From: Mansonella perstans
Lineage: Eukaryota; Nematoda; Chromadorea; Rhabditida; Onchocercidae
DNA: 64,000 nucleotides
NCBI GenBank assembly: GCA_037074765.1
Contig: JBAMDO010000037.1
Coordinates: forward strand, 248,001 to 312,000
Direction: 5' to 3'
The notes beneath the pieces were generated by a model. It was not told the DNA's origin. It searched no databases and saw only the letters and a program-made list of their open reading frames with translations. Positions 1 to 14,112 of the stretch are shown here, one piece after another (the first letter of the stretch is position 1; each line of letters starts with the position of its first letter). The translations under genes and the position numbers were made by a program.

Positions 1-31
1 TACTCTTTGATTACATGCCAGTTTATTTCAG

Positions 32-1348
32 GGAGTTCTGTCTACGTGGGAAAGGCTAAAAAGTGATGAGAAAAAATGGTTAAAGTCGAACGAAGTTCAC
101 TGGATGGATGTTCCTATTTTGCATATGTCAAGAATACAAAAATCACATTTTGCTGCGATTCATGATGTTTCTTTTTTTATCTTTTAAAGTCAAAATTTCC
201 GAATTTTTGAATAAAATTATAAAATTGATTATAGAATTCTAGAAAAGATCAAATTCCAACTGAAGTTGAATTTTAATTTTTAAATTTACTGCTCACTTAA
301 TTTCCAGATCAATCAGAAAACCGGTGGAATTGTTGCAGTATGGTGTGTAGAAGAAGGAAAATCTCCACGTTTAGTTTACGTTCATCAGGGCAATGGTGAA
401 CTTACAGCAGTGGAGTGGGGTTCTTTCAACAGTACCAGCTTACTTATTATTTCATCTAAAAGTTGTATCTATGCTTTTAATGTATGCACGCTTACTCCAT
501 TATGGATCGTTTGCGAACAGAATTTGAGACTCGCTGTAGCATCGCAGTTTATAGTTGCATATAACGAAAATGGTTCGTATTTATCTCATCAAAAAAGGAA
601 AAAGATTCCCGGCTAATTAAAAATTATCATTGAAAAGTTTTAATATTTGTACAAAATTTGCAGATAATATCAAAAACTACAGGAATAAATAAGTGGGCAG
701 GAGTTTATATTATTTTTGCATTTAATATCAGATTCTTTTGCAGTTGTTTCTGTGATCGATAACTCTTCTGGCACTTTACTATGTCAGAGAAAGTTAAATT
801 CATCTCCAGAAAGTGTTATTGCTGTTGGAGAGGATCGAACGTTTACAATTGTTGCTGCTTATGAAAAGGTTTGCGTTATTTTCTTAAAAAAGTGAAAAAA
901 AAATATATCGATTTTAAATCGATATATTTTTTTGTTGTAGCATAATCTAAATTTTTCGGTTTCTGGAAGTTATTATGATGCATCAGAAAATAACTTTTAT
1001 CCTGTAAATTATATGCAATGTTAGAGACTTCTCTTTTCACAATTTCCATAATAGTTCCATAATTGTTTCTTTACTTTTAAAATCATTTAGGGCTATGGGG
1101 TGATAGCAAGATCGGAATTCCTGGAAGAAGCCCGAAAGCAATTGTATACAAGGGATGCAGCATTGAAGAAGACTCCGTTTTCAAATTTGTTAACTGTTGG
1201 CAGGAAAGAAGTTGAAAACAACAAAGTTCCTGTTGAAACTTTATCCAATTTGGAAATCTTCGCTGGACCATCGTATTCACTTGCACCTATGCCATATCTG
1301 GCTCGAAAGTTTATTCGTTCATGTTTTTTATTACCTCAACAATTATAA
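32..1348 (+). CDS. WDR75: WDR75/Utp17-like WD-repeat protein, 3' part (four exons)
   Basis: Last part of a U3 small-nucleolar-RNP WD-repeat protein acting in the nucleolus in early 18S rRNA processing. Exons read as 32-166, 308-572, 744-868 and 1091-1348. Junction phases are 0, 1 and 0, all with GT donors and AG acceptors. The first segment is beta-propeller-like, with WGSF and Trp/Val-rich blades. The last exon carries the family tail: a short KKTPFSNLL segment matching the TPF block of WDR75, then a GPSYSLAPMPYLARKFI segment matching its 'PAHVLPSAAFLCSMFVNSLL'-type ending. Similarity is to remembered WDR75 sequence, not a computed alignment. The protein stops at TAA 1346-1348 without the acidic tail of the human protein. 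The 5' exons lie outside the window. AATAAA at 1781-1786 is a possible poly(A) signal, though far downstream. Confidence 0.8.
897..933. repeat. Perfect 18-bp inverted repeat in WDR75-like intron 3
   Basis: Bases 897-914 and 916-933 are exact reverse complements around a single T at 915. The core reads ATATATCGATTT and its complement, with A and T runs as outer arms. It sits between the exons ending at 868 and starting at 1091. It could form a hairpin in the pre-mRNA. No known element is recognised. Confidence 0.85.
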
Positions 1349-4300
1349 TTATATTGAGCAGTGGTAGATCTGCAGTGTTTTGTGTTGGATTATTTTGGCT
1401 TATTCCATTTCTATCCCATAATTACAAGTTTAAATGATTTATTATCTTATGCGCTTAGGGCACATTAACAGATAGAATTGAAATGTTTTCCTAATACTGC
1501 TTCGAACTTGATAGAAGTTAAATTACCGTATTACTCTCGTACCAAATGTACCTCAGCATTCAAGGTTGTTTTACAGTGCATAACACTAATTTGAAATTAA
1601 AATTGATCTTGGATTTAGATTTTCGAAATTTGGAACAACGTGTTGAGAACTTGTAACTTTACCCTCTTATGCTTTCAGTTGAAGGTTGACAGAGGGTATG
1701 AGCAACCATTCGAAAGTTTATACTTGAATTAGCAATTAAATTATTCTAATATCGATATTATCCTAAGAGATATTTGAAAAAATAAAAGTCTAAAATATGC
1801 GTGATAAAGCATTGTTTTCTATGTGCTACAGTATTTATTATGTTGTTGTTGATTTTAATGATAAAGTTATTAATTGGCTCTAGGAAAATCTGATACAAAA
1901 AAAATCTTCGAATTGTTATGGCATGCTTTTATATCTCACATTGTACAACTTCAGTCTGCATCTACTGCCATTCAGTCTCATGACATGAAATGAGATGGGT
2001 ACGGTGACAAAATTTTTTTTGCAGTGATAATATATATTTGCATGAGGAAGCTCCATATAATTTTAAGGTCAAGCAAAACTGCGGCAGGCGAGAATATCCG
2101 ACTTGGCGAAATTTAGCCAGTAAGGTCAATAATTAAAAGGATAAAACCTTGCGATCTTATTAGAAATTATGTAGAATTTTAGTGAAGCACTATGGGATTG
2201 TGAAATATTTTTCTACTAAGTTATTTGGAAAAGTAGTCGGAGTGGACATTTTAATGGAAAAAATAAACGATTTCAAGATTTACCATGTCTTCGTTTAATT
2301 TCCGAAATATTGGACAGATGAAAGTTGTTCTGTTTTAAAACCTGACGAAGTTGATTTCTTCCTTTTCGGAATACCTTCTTTTTCCATTCCGCTGAATTGC
2401 AAATTCCATTTCATTCGGTACGATTATTACATAGAATTTTGCTAGCGAGGAATTTGTAGCCGAAACTTCCACATCTTGTCATTATTATTTTTAAAACAAA
2501 AGACTATGTATATTGTGTATTCAAGTAAACATAAATTGTAAGTAGACAGATGTATCATTCAAAAGTATCCATTGTAATAGTTTTGGCTTTTGTGATCACT
2601 TTCTGAATACTATCAGGCTATTGAATCCGATGAATCGAGAGCAATCAAAAGGATCATGAGAACGATCAGCAATTGGAACTGTGAGGGAAATACCAGTTAA
2701 TTTAATATTATAATGTATTTTGATCAGTATTTTAAGTATTCTAAGATACGATCCTAAATCATTTTAATTCGTTTGTTTATTCACTCTTTTTTTTTATCAA
2801 ATATTTCCGAAGACCAAGCAAGATAAAACTACTGATCAATATTTGTTTGTTACTGTCAGCATTTGTATACTGTAGAAGCAAGTAATCAAAAAAAGATTTC
2901 TATAATCGAAATTCCAAGTAGGTAAATCAAATAAAAAGATGTTACAGTTGCGCTATGATTTTCTTTAGGAAGGACAATGTGTAGTTATTTTCGGTCACTA
3001 TGATGTGACCACTACAAGATCATTTAAATTGCTTCGCATGCTTCAGCACTGCTCAAACATTTATGTTTAGCTGTTTTTGATAAATGATCGGTAATCTTTT
3101 GTTTGGTACATATGTGAAAATTAATGGATGTTTATGTTTATAAGAAATGCGTTAGGATTTATGTTGTCCTGTCGTGATTCAAAAATAAGTCAGATATTCC
3201 ATTTAAAAGGGTTATTTTGCTTTAATTTAACTTTTAACTACTTGATTTTTTATCAAAAAAAAAAAGGGGAATTTCAGATTCGAGAATATCAAGTGTAGAA
3301 TCAAGCAAATTGTTTCAAGAAAGTACTTCTTTCTCTTCTTTCAGGCAGCAAACTAATTCTCAGAAATGCTTAAATTTTTTACAAAAAATTTTTGCTGCAA
3401 TTTAGACGAATTAATAATTTGCTATATTTTAATTTTTTTCTTGATTTTAAACTGATTTGTATAATAGATGAGGTTAAGTATAGTGGAAGGAAGGCTATGT
3501 TTCAACTAGCAGTCCATCTTTAGAGCATTCAGCAAATCAATTTTGATTTTAAGTCTGTCATCGAATAACAGCAAATATGTGAAACAAAAAGACAGTATTG
3601 ATCGTCTCATTTCACTCATTAATTTCTTTTTACTAAGAAAAAAATTCATGTTTGCATGTGTACATTATCAAAACTAAATCATATTGTGCAAAAATTGTCA
3701 ATAAAAAAAAAAAAAAAAGAAAGAAACAATAGAATTGCACATATTTTTTTCTTATCCATTAAAATTACAATGGAGCAGTGAAAAGAATGAAAATTGCCAG
3801 TTTTTCGAAATTAATCTTTTGTTGGAACATTTTTTTTTCCGCTTAGGAATTTTTCATTCAAGATTTGAAATTCACATTTATTTTCCCTACCTTACATTAA
3901 CATTTACTTGAATTTTAAGATCATAACTGGTAATAGAGAATGGAAATGAACAACGATTAATATTGATTTATTAATTCTTTCAGAGTTGAAAAACATAAAC
4001 GTGAAAAGACTTATATAAAACTATGCATTACTCCATTAATTCTTGTACTGCAAACTTTTCGAAACATAGTTTTGTTTGAGGAATGAGAAGAATTTTGTGG
4101 GGAATAGATAAATGCTTCCAAACCATTCTTCTATTTTAATTATCGAATACCTTCCTTTATGATACTTTTATCAATATGTTAGTGCAGATTAATGTTACAA
4201 ATTTCTGCAATTACAATTTATTAACGGAAGGAGATTCTACTCTTTTATATATTGCCAATCGAGAATAACATTTCCACAGCAATTTTCTTCCTCAATATTA

Positions 4301-6356
4301 CTATGAAATATAGCGCTTTATTAAATATCAGCATGAACTTCGACTTAAATAATCAATCTTAGTGCCACTCAACTACTGTTCAGTATTGACATATTGTTGA
4401 CTGAAAGATTCCATATCTGTAAAAAATATTAGTGATGAAAAGTCTTACAAATCTTTTGACCACTGCTTATAGTTTTTGATGGCAAACAATCTAGCTATCT
4501 AAATGCTGAAAAGAATCTCACGTGTAATCAGAAACGTATCACTTTACAACCCTATGAAATTCAAGTTCTTTTTTTCTGTCATTTCAAGCAACCAAAAAGT
4601 CTCCAAGTTGTACAATAGATGTGAGAAGAATAAAGGTGTCGTAGGATAAATGATAAGTGATGACATACCTAAGAACTTTCTCAAAAAAAAATCTGCTAGT
4701 CTTCTTCAACATGATTCCACACTGGTAGATCAGCACCAGTCGTATGATAGTAATTTTATTATGATGGTAGTGTGATGGCTAAATAGAATCAGTTCGGCTT
4801 TCGTCTTTTATGAATCAATTTCAATTCAAATAATTCAAATATTAACAGTATAATATCATTGTAGTAAATTCTTTTCGTACTTCATGCTATCTTCAATCTT
4901 TTATTCTTTATTTGTGATCCAAATGCGATCGACGTTCATTTATTTTTTTGCCAAATACATTGTTATCAGATAGTTAGGTCGACGTTTTAGTATACTAGGC
5001 AAGTAATGAGATAATTAAAAAAGTAATAGCAATTTGGAAACCATCAGTATTAGCTTAATCTTGTAAAACAATTAATCAGACTATGCCCTTCTTCATCAAC
5101 CAAATCTAAGCCTGACTGATGTGTTTTAAATTCCAAAATTTCCGATAAGTGAAATAGTTTTGTAAACTATTTTCAAATAAGTTTAATATAATTAATGAAA
5201 AGCAATAAGAAGTGGCGGCGATTCTGCTTCGCTTCTTTCCTTTTTGTCTTTTTTTTTTGATTGTTTCATAAGCTTAAACAGAAAAGTAACGAAACGGAAT
5301 TGTAAATTCTTCAGTGGAAGAGCTTCATAGTGTACAGCACTGCTATCGCTACCAACAACTATCATCAGCACCACTGCAACCACTGCCTTGCACTACGCCA
5401 CTTCAAACTCCCAGCAAAATATTTTTAATTTTGTTTCTCCTTTCATGTCAAAGAGTTTGCTGTCTCTTTGCACTGGTTTGTTCCTCTCACCTCTCACTAA
5501 TTACATTACCTATTCAATGGTATTCATACTAATTCGTAATTAAAAAGGAAATGAAGGAAAATATGAAGCTTTAAGTTCTGCATTGTTCTGCATTGTATTT
5601 TATTTTGCCCTTACATTCCGTTAATCTTTCAAATTTACGTTTCTCACAATTTCGTTCTGTCTGATATTTTAGAGCTAAATTTCTGTGATTCTTCCTGCAT
5701 ATCCCCACTTATTCGCTTATTATTTCTGCTTTATTTAGTTTATTAAGCTTAAACAGAAACGAAATGTATAAAAGTAACAGGAAAATGATTTTTAGCGTAA
5801 AAATCAAATGAGTATGCGGCTGATGTGTGGATGGCAGGTTTCTTTTCTCTTTGAAATGGCAGAATAATGAAATTTGTGTTTGACAATGGTAGACGAAATT
5901 TTTTTTTTTAATTGCCAGTGATACTAGCTTAGTTGATAATTGCATGAGGCTACTACTAACAAACTTTTCAATGCAATTCTACCTCTTCCAAATTATTAGA
6001 ATGCCTGCATATGTTTTGTTAGCGCTTCCAAATAATCATAATCGAATTTCCGACGTAACTACGGCACATCTATGAAGGTTAGGTTTAGATTTGATATTAA
6101 ACTTTCATTCTAGCGGCTGTAAAGTATGAAATCTAATTCCTATTCATTTCCATTACAACTCTGATAAACATTTTGTTGCAGCCATTCAAAACGTCAAAGG
6201 AACTTTTCGGCAGTTCAGTAAGACAACGATAACATCAGCACCTTGGAATCTATTCTTCATCTTCTCAGTTAGCAGAAGATAAGACAAGTCCATTTAATTA
6301 ATTAGTTGGGATGAAATTAATCGTGATATAAGAAATAACAACTTATAATAATACTG

Positions 6357-6380
6357 TAGTAGTAGTAGTAGTAATAGTAG
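6357..6380. repeat. TAG trinucleotide microsatellite
   Basis: About eight TAG units with one TAA interruption, in intergenic DNA. Confidence 0.85.
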
Positions 6381-6719
6381 TATAAGATAGTTAATGTTAA
6401 CAGTAAACTGTAAGGAGAAAAGAAGGATAAGAGAGATGCGGACGAATTGAAACGGTGGGCAAGATAGTTTTGGGTTCCCTCTTCTATACTTTTTCATTTT
6501 AAAATGCAATCCTTCACACTCCTTCCGAAATATTACTCTCATTACGAATTGTTGTTATTTTCGTAATTATTGATCATTCCACGTCATCTTTGTTCCACTT
6601 CTTGTCTTTTATTCACAAACCTTTGCTTGCTTCAAGATTTCGTTTACACTTCTTTTCGAGTATCTCAATAGCCCCGAACTTATTCCATTAATTCATATAA
6701 AACTTTTAGATTTCATTTG

Positions 6720-6721
<2 letters not shown>

Positions 6722-6751
<30 letters not shown>
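6722..6751. repeat. A30 homopolymer
   Basis: Uninterrupted run of 30 A residues in intergenic DNA. No target-site duplication or retrotransposed gene body was recognised upstream, so it is called only as low complexity. Confidence 0.95.
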
Positions 6752-6752
<1 letters not shown>

Positions 6753-9700
6753 AGCAGTATTCTGTAAAATCATTTTGGATAAACCATTCAGTTGGTTTTT
6801 AAAATTTTATTATTGAAACAAATTCCAATTTGCCGTGTTCATTAATTATTACTGTCGCTACTATAAGCTGGAACTATTTAAAATTTTTGAAGTCGAATTT
6901 GTTGCGTTTCACAGAATATTCGAGAATCATGGTTCACAAAAAGCAGTCTTCATGGAAAAAGGTTAGAACAATTGAAATTTAAATTAAAATGTCAATTTAA
7001 ATCAATTAAACTGTATTTCATCAGAATTAAATCAATTCAATATAAAAAAATACAGTGAATCAACAAATTCTAAAAAAGGAAGGCATTTTTAACTAGTCAA
7101 AATTTCAAATTTTGTTTTGTTGTCATAGATTGATTTCGTGTCTCACTCGAGCATAGTCACATATTGGACTTTTCACTTCTATTTGATTCAGTTGAACTTC
7201 TCCACAGTTTATCGAATCATATATGTATCAGATATGATATGCATTTTGATAAGTAAGCTGTCAAAAACAATCTCTGAATATTCTTAATTTTCACGTAAAT
7301 ATTATAAATAATCACCGCTCAAGATGATGCAATCGTATCTTGTCATTTTAATCGACTGGAAATATATGGAGACATTTTGCTTAATATTTTTCGATCATTC
7401 ATCCATCAAATAAAATCGATCATTGTATTTTTTGAAAATTATGCGCATGCTTTTGATAAGTAGTGCTTCACTGACAGAAGAAATCTTTGGTTGTCAAGAA
7501 ATTACCAAGTTGAAAATTGAAAAATATTGGTCATCACTGATACATTTTATCTCAGCAATTCTGAGGAAGAAATTGCACTTTGTAGTCTTGTAGGAACCAT
7601 TTTGAAAAATTTGCAAAAAAATAGAGAAACAGAAATTTTTTCGGGGACATTTGACATTGATCCAATCTTACTTTCTGAAGTGTAAAAAATTAAAGAATAA
7701 ACTCTAAATTTTAATCTCAAACATTTTCTCACCAATTCTAATCTTTTCAAAAACCCTCAGAAATTCTTGGTTATTAGGATGACGAGAGGCAATTTTCTCA
7801 TTTTCATTTACACATTTATCAGAAACGTTGGAAGCAAAAAAAGCTTGGCTTAACTTCATTCCCCAGTTATGAAAATATTTTAGTAGTAGCTGCAAAAAGT
7901 TTACGAGAAATATGCATAAGATTTCCTCATCATCGTCAAAAATTTATAGTAATTAAATGATACGGCTAGAACAACTTAAATCCAAATTCAAACTATGAAT
8001 TTCTCTGACTCTGACTCATGAAATTTCAAAATATCTTCTCTCTTGAGAACTTTTTCGCTTTTTGCAATTTCCCTCTAACTTTCGAGCACAATCCTAGAAT
8101 TTATATAACTAAAATGAAGACAGTTTGACATAATTCTGTGTTAACTCATCTAAATAGTCGATTAATTCTTTAATTAACTTTTTCTTGATTGTTGCTTATT
8201 TGATTGTATGTTCTTCAAAAATCACATGTGCGGAAAATTTTGATTGAATTATATGCGCGTGTTAAGACATATGTAACATTTATCTCATCGGAATGTTGAT
8301 GTCCGAATCTGAAAAAGAATTATGTGCTTGTCTTAATGGATAGCGCAACATTTTATGATTTTTTTTTTAAAGGAGCAACTGCGAGCATCTTTTTATTTTA
8401 AAGTTAAGTACAAATATTTTCTATTTAAAATTTTTTAAATGCTAAAACTCTTGCATCACTGATTTCCATCGTAGACATTGAAAAGTATTTATCACGTGAA
8501 AACATCTTTTTGATGCTTTTGACGTGGAGGGAGGTAAAATTTGTATTCAATGCACGCTTCAGAAACGAATGGAATAAAAATTGTTGTCATGTAGAGAAAG
8601 AAAAGAAAAAGATACGGAAATCAGCAATGATACTTCTATTATCCGATTCAGTAAGTATATTTGGGTTATAGTTGTTTGATTTTTTTGCTTTCTTGAAAGC
8701 ATTTCATTCTACTTTGGCGAATATTTTTTCTTTTTCCAGATTCCTCACTAAGAGCATTTCCGCAAGTATCATGTGTCCTGTAGCATTTCATCGATTCCAG
8801 TTACAGCGAGCTTCACACAATATTTGGAAATTTCTATTTTTTATTTTTAGAAATCCTATACATATTCCCGTTTGCAATATTCTCAAAAATTCTACATATT
8901 TTCCCGTCCTAATTATTTGACTCTCCAAATCATTCAACGAATCCGTTCCTATAAATTAAGTTCCAAACTCAGTTCCTGTGAGGCATGTTATTAATCACAA
9001 AATTCTAAAAGTGAATTTAGAAATCTGATTTTGTAATGATTTTTTTGAAGACTTTCTAGATTAATTCCGTTTTTCAAACTATACACCTTGTTTTTCACTA
9101 AGCGATTTCTCTAATCGCTTGCCATTACAAAAACTCGTCCGTTGAAAATTAATGGAATGTTTTATAAGAACTTTTTCGTGAAAATAACATGACTAGTGAC
9201 AAGTTTCTCTTGTAAACATATTGCGTCTTGTTTAACAAATCAAAAAATAAAACACCGTTGAATGAGATCTGAGTGAAGTTCGAATATCCATGTTGTTTGG
9301 ATAAGAAAACCATCAACATGTCCATCATCCAACGGTGTTGTTAATTTGTGGGCTGGAAGAGTGATCGCAGCAATAGTATTTCAGTGTCTTTTTTGCCATT
9401 ATCAGTGATGCAGGTTATAATATCACAATCGTTTTCCCGCTACTTAGTTCAATTTATTTTCCTACAGTCGTCTTGTTTCTGTTCACACAAAGAATAAAAA
9501 CGAAGAATTTTTTTTAAAAAAAAAAAAAGGACAAAAAGAATTTTTCTTTCACTTGCCAAAATTTTTGTTTTTCCCTACCATATTTCACGGGAATTCGTAA
9601 ATACGGGATCGTTTATATTATGATGATAATGAGTGTGTGTGGAAATTCGGCAAAACAAAACGGCAAATAACGGGAAAGCGATGTATTTACATTTATTGAT

Positions 9701-10955
9701 TTTTAATGTCATTTTGTGGGGAGTCGTAAATCTCATTTCTTTTAATGCAGAAATTACTAAACTGTATCAGATTGCTAGTAGTCCCCACTGCAAGCCTCTT
9801 TTAATCGGCTAAAATGCATTGTTGTGTCTATTCCAACTTCATCATATTTTTTACAATTTTCAGTGCTCTATTTCCCATTGCATCTATTATTCCTGTTTCG
9901 TCCATAATAAAGTAGTTTTGTAAATTATGGTAACATTTATGAATAATCAATTAGTCTAGGAGTGTTTGAGAAAGTTGGAATAAAAATTAGTGAAACAGAA
10001 TGAAACAAATAATGTAGAAGACTGATTGAGTCTATGAGATGCTGAAGAACTTTTATCGTGCTTTTTCTGGAGAAACTAGCATAATCTTACTCAACAAACA
10101 GAAAGTGGGAAAACACTTGTTTTTAATCATAAAATTTTCAAGAAAGTGGAAAAATTGCAAAAGAATGAAATCGATGCTTGAGTAAGAAATCGATGCTCTT
10201 GAGTAAGCTTTTTTTTGAAGTTTTCAAGAAGAAGTCTGAATATTTTCAGAAATTTCCATTCAAAAATTAGACAACTTTTAGCCTTCCAGGAAGCACAACT
10301 AAGTGGGTTAAGAATAGTGCAATAATGAAATGGACTAAAGAAACTGCGGTAATGTGTCAGTATTCATTACATCTTAGGATCCTATTTTTTACTAGAAGGA
10401 ACTAGAATAAGCGAGTCATAAAAGTCATCTAAAAGTTTGCCTAGTGGATGATTTCAAAAAAAAAAACCATCAAAACTTTGCTGCAGAAATCAACCTTTTT
10501 TGAATTTATGACTGAATTTAGTGTCCTGTAAGTGGCAATCATTAGAATAAGGATTATTTTTATGTATTTCGATCTTATCACAGATACAGATATCTTCATC
10601 CATTAAAATTAATGAGCGAGCAAATGACTATCGATCGATCTTTCATTTCTTTTATTCATAGAAAAATTCACAAACTGTTTCCCTTTAGATATTTTTTTTT
10701 CCATAAAATTGTGCTCATCATTGGATAAAACTTTTCCAAGTTTTTCCCTCATCTAATGTTTGTCTGTACATTCATAGCAAAATTATTGATTTTAAAATTG
10801 CTTATTAGTAATGTAATAGAGTTAACTGTCTTTCATAGTTCCAATTATTCTACTAGAAAACATGAATTGATTCTTCCTATAATTTGTCCTATTTTTTTCT
10901 TCTTTGCTTTTCCCCAGCTCATATCATCACTTAACTCGTAGCTGTGTTCGATAGA

Positions 10956-10974
10956 TTTTTTTTTTTTTTTTTTT
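10956..10974. repeat. T19 homopolymer
   Basis: Uninterrupted T run in intergenic DNA. Confidence 0.9.
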
Positions 10975-11137
10975 GTTAAGCAATGAGTTATAAAACTTCA
11001 TCGAGAACTGTTCAAACTGATAAAGGGGGCCTAACATGATATTAATATCTTGGAATTTTAATCAGACATTACTGCAAACTTATTAATCTAAACTCTTAGT
11101 ATCTCATATAAGTTAAAGGTCAACATTATGAGCTTTC

Positions 11138-11160
11138 AGAGAGAGAGAGAGAGAAAGAGA
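11138..11160. repeat. GA dinucleotide microsatellite
   Basis: About eleven GA units with one AA interruption. A similar run lies at 18138-18157 inside a TENT5 intron. Confidence 0.85.
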
Positions 11161-14037
11161 CTGATCTGATCGTTAGAAAGAATTCGATCAATTTATCAAA
11201 TCTTATAGGCTTGTTGCTGTACTTAACAGTCTCTTTTTTTTTTCACTTGATAAGCCGTAATTACGTTTAAATAAATATATTGAGTGTGAAATTCGATCAA
11301 TCAATTGCAATTTTCTAGGATTATTGTGAGGAAGTGAAGATCTTTTGCTATGATATAAAATAAAAATAGTTAGCGATGACTCATCTTGACTCATTGTTCT
11401 CTCTGAAGAGAAATAATAATATTTCCTTTTGGGTAAATAATTTATTTGAAAAAAAAAAATCAAATTTGTACAAGAGTTGCTATCCTTGAATTGTTCTTTC
11501 TCATTTTGATAAAGTCTTCTTTCATCTAAATGATTTCAACCCATTTAAAGTAAATTTTGCCGACTATTGCTGATTGTTAATCGATTTTAAAATATTAAAT
11601 TGAAGTAAGTAAAAAATAAATATAATGTAAAAAGAAGATGAATAGAGATCTGTTATCGTTAATAAATTAAGTTGACAGACATTTTTCTGATTAAAAAGAA
11701 ATTTTTTACCATTGATGATTTGATTATTCTATAGATATGATCATTAATTTGAGATTTGATTTCACGGCATAGAACTGTCATCTACAGCAAAACAGATTAC
11801 TGAACTAGAGTGCAATGAAGGAACAGTTGAGATTTATTTTTGAAAATATTTAAATCTAGCTCCACTTTTACTTTCTGTTATTCCATAATGTAAGCCGTTT
11901 TTGTGAAAATTCAAGGAATAGACAAGACTAGCTAGCCAAGGAGAAATACTTGAAAAGAAGCGCTAACGTTCTGACATCTTGACATTGAACCGTTTGAAGT
12001 TGTTGTTGTTGTTAAGCTAAACTTATCAATCGCAGCTAATTAAAATAAAAGCTAATTATTTTTTAACTGAGTAAACTAAGTTACAGATCGTCAGTAATGA
12101 ATTACAACACACATATAGTTTCATTCATCCAAGCGTTCTTTTTGATTGTTTCAAATTAGTCGATAATAGCGAAAATATCTTTCATTTTAAATCAATCACT
12201 TTATTTTGTTATTGCTTCTCCTTTGCTCTCTTTTCCTTTCATTCATAAAATTCAAGCATTTTCTCTTGCAGTATATTTCTCTCTTAATTAAATCTCGTTT
12301 ACACAATGAAGATTGCCGTCCATTTTTCAAAAGTTCAGTTGAAAAAATAATTATGGAAAGCTTCTATTTGTCGCTCAAACAAATTATCCATGCCGTAAAA
12401 AACAGCGCTATTATATACTCTCCAATTTGTATGGCATTTATGACATTCATATAATTATTGATTAATTTTATTAATTTAAAATTGGAAAAAGAATGTCTTT
12501 CCTTCATAATCAATCGAAGCAATCGACGAATGGTAATTGACTAATGTTCGGTTGCTCATCATACCTTAGTTTCATTCTAATTTCAAGAGTGAATCAGTAA
12601 TTTTTTTTTTTCAAAAACCTTATATGATTTATTTGACTGTTTCTGAAATGTTTTAGACGAAGGAATGAATATGTTTTGGAATTTCAGTACGAATTGTTCA
12701 AATGTTAATATGGAAAGTTTATTCTGATGATTGCTAGCAAATTGAAATTTTGTTGAGAATTGAACTGACTGAGGCATATAAAGAGAAACAATTTATGGTG
12801 GAACTCTTTTTCATATATTTTAATTAAATCAGAAGTATTGATTGTAACTGCTATTGCCACTAGTAGATTTATTTATCGAAGCTCAAAAGAACATAAAATG
12901 TGAAATATTTACTCGAAATTATAAGTTACGAATTATAAGTTACTGAGTTACACGTCAATTATAATTGTTAAATATTAATTCTTCATTGCTAAGGATTTCA
13001 CTTTGTTATTGATATGCATGCATCGTGTTCATTATTGGAATTACATGTTATGTTTCATAGGCAAACAACTTGAACAAAAAATGACTGAATTCTAAGTTTA
13101 TTTCTGCCACGTGCAGAGATCTCTGCAGTTGTCACTTCTGCTGAGATCAAAATCCATAAAAAAATTTTCTCCTAACTTCTCTATCTGTTTGTTATCTTCC
13201 TCTGTTTTTTAATTGGAATTTTTTCCTCTATTCTGTTAAAAATTAGCCCGAACATTCCCAATATCATTGAAAGGCTAAACTGCCCGCTGAAGCATTTCCT
13301 TACCTTACTCAATCCATTGCAGTACTTTTTTCTGCTCAAATTTGTAGCAATCAGCAATTAATCGAGCAATTATTTATTTGAGTTCCATCCCATCGGAACT
13401 ATCAGGATTTAGGAAGGATAGACTGATGCATAGCTAGATGGATAGATAAATAGGATAGATAGTTATTAAGATAACTGACGTGGATCAATCATACAACTAT
13501 ATAATTTTCTCCGCTTTTTTTTTTGTTTTCACTTTTTGGTATAGTTTGATGCTTAATGAAACAAATGAAACCAGTTTAGAGAATCATCTAACCGGAATTC
13601 CAATTGTCTGTTGATAAACTTGTTATTTTATTTGTCTTCATTATTAAGGGGTCATTTTCACTTAGATGTTTTATAAAAATTCGTTAGCTCAACAGAAATA
13701 CCGAATTAAAATCAAAGTTTTGCATTGAATCACTTTGCAAAATACAAATAAATTGACAACCAGGAAATATGCAAAAACCTATCGTATAATTAATATGCAC
13801 ATTGATCTATTCAAAAAGGAATTCATAGTAAACTAAGAACTTAAAAAATCAAAGTTTCAAATAGAATTAAATTAAACTCATTGAAACTTAACACTATCTT
13901 TGATATATGTGACTAGCGCTCTTTAAAATGTCACCATAATTTTTAGCGCTGTTACATTATTCATCTATAAAAAAGACGAGAAAGCAGTTGAGCAAAAATA
14001 AAATAAAACGCTAAGAAAATTGACGTGTTTAGTGGGG

Positions 14038-14112
14038 ACTAAATCATAAACAGATAAGAATCAAAAAAGAAAAAGACTAAACCATAAACAGATAAGAATC
14101 AAAAAGGAAAAG
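14038..14112. repeat. Tandem direct duplication, unit about 37-38 bp
   Basis: Copies at 14038-14075 and 14076-14112 share the core CATAAACAGATAAGAATC and differ at two positions plus one indel. Recent local duplication in intergenic DNA. Confidence 0.9.

Noticed and set aside
3702..3718. A-run possibly marking a retrotransposed copy
   Set aside because: No upstream coding similarity and no target-site duplication seen.
5192..5532. Overlapping short frames on both strands in a less AT-rich patch
   Set aside because: Neither frame has a recognisable motif or matching neighbouring exons.
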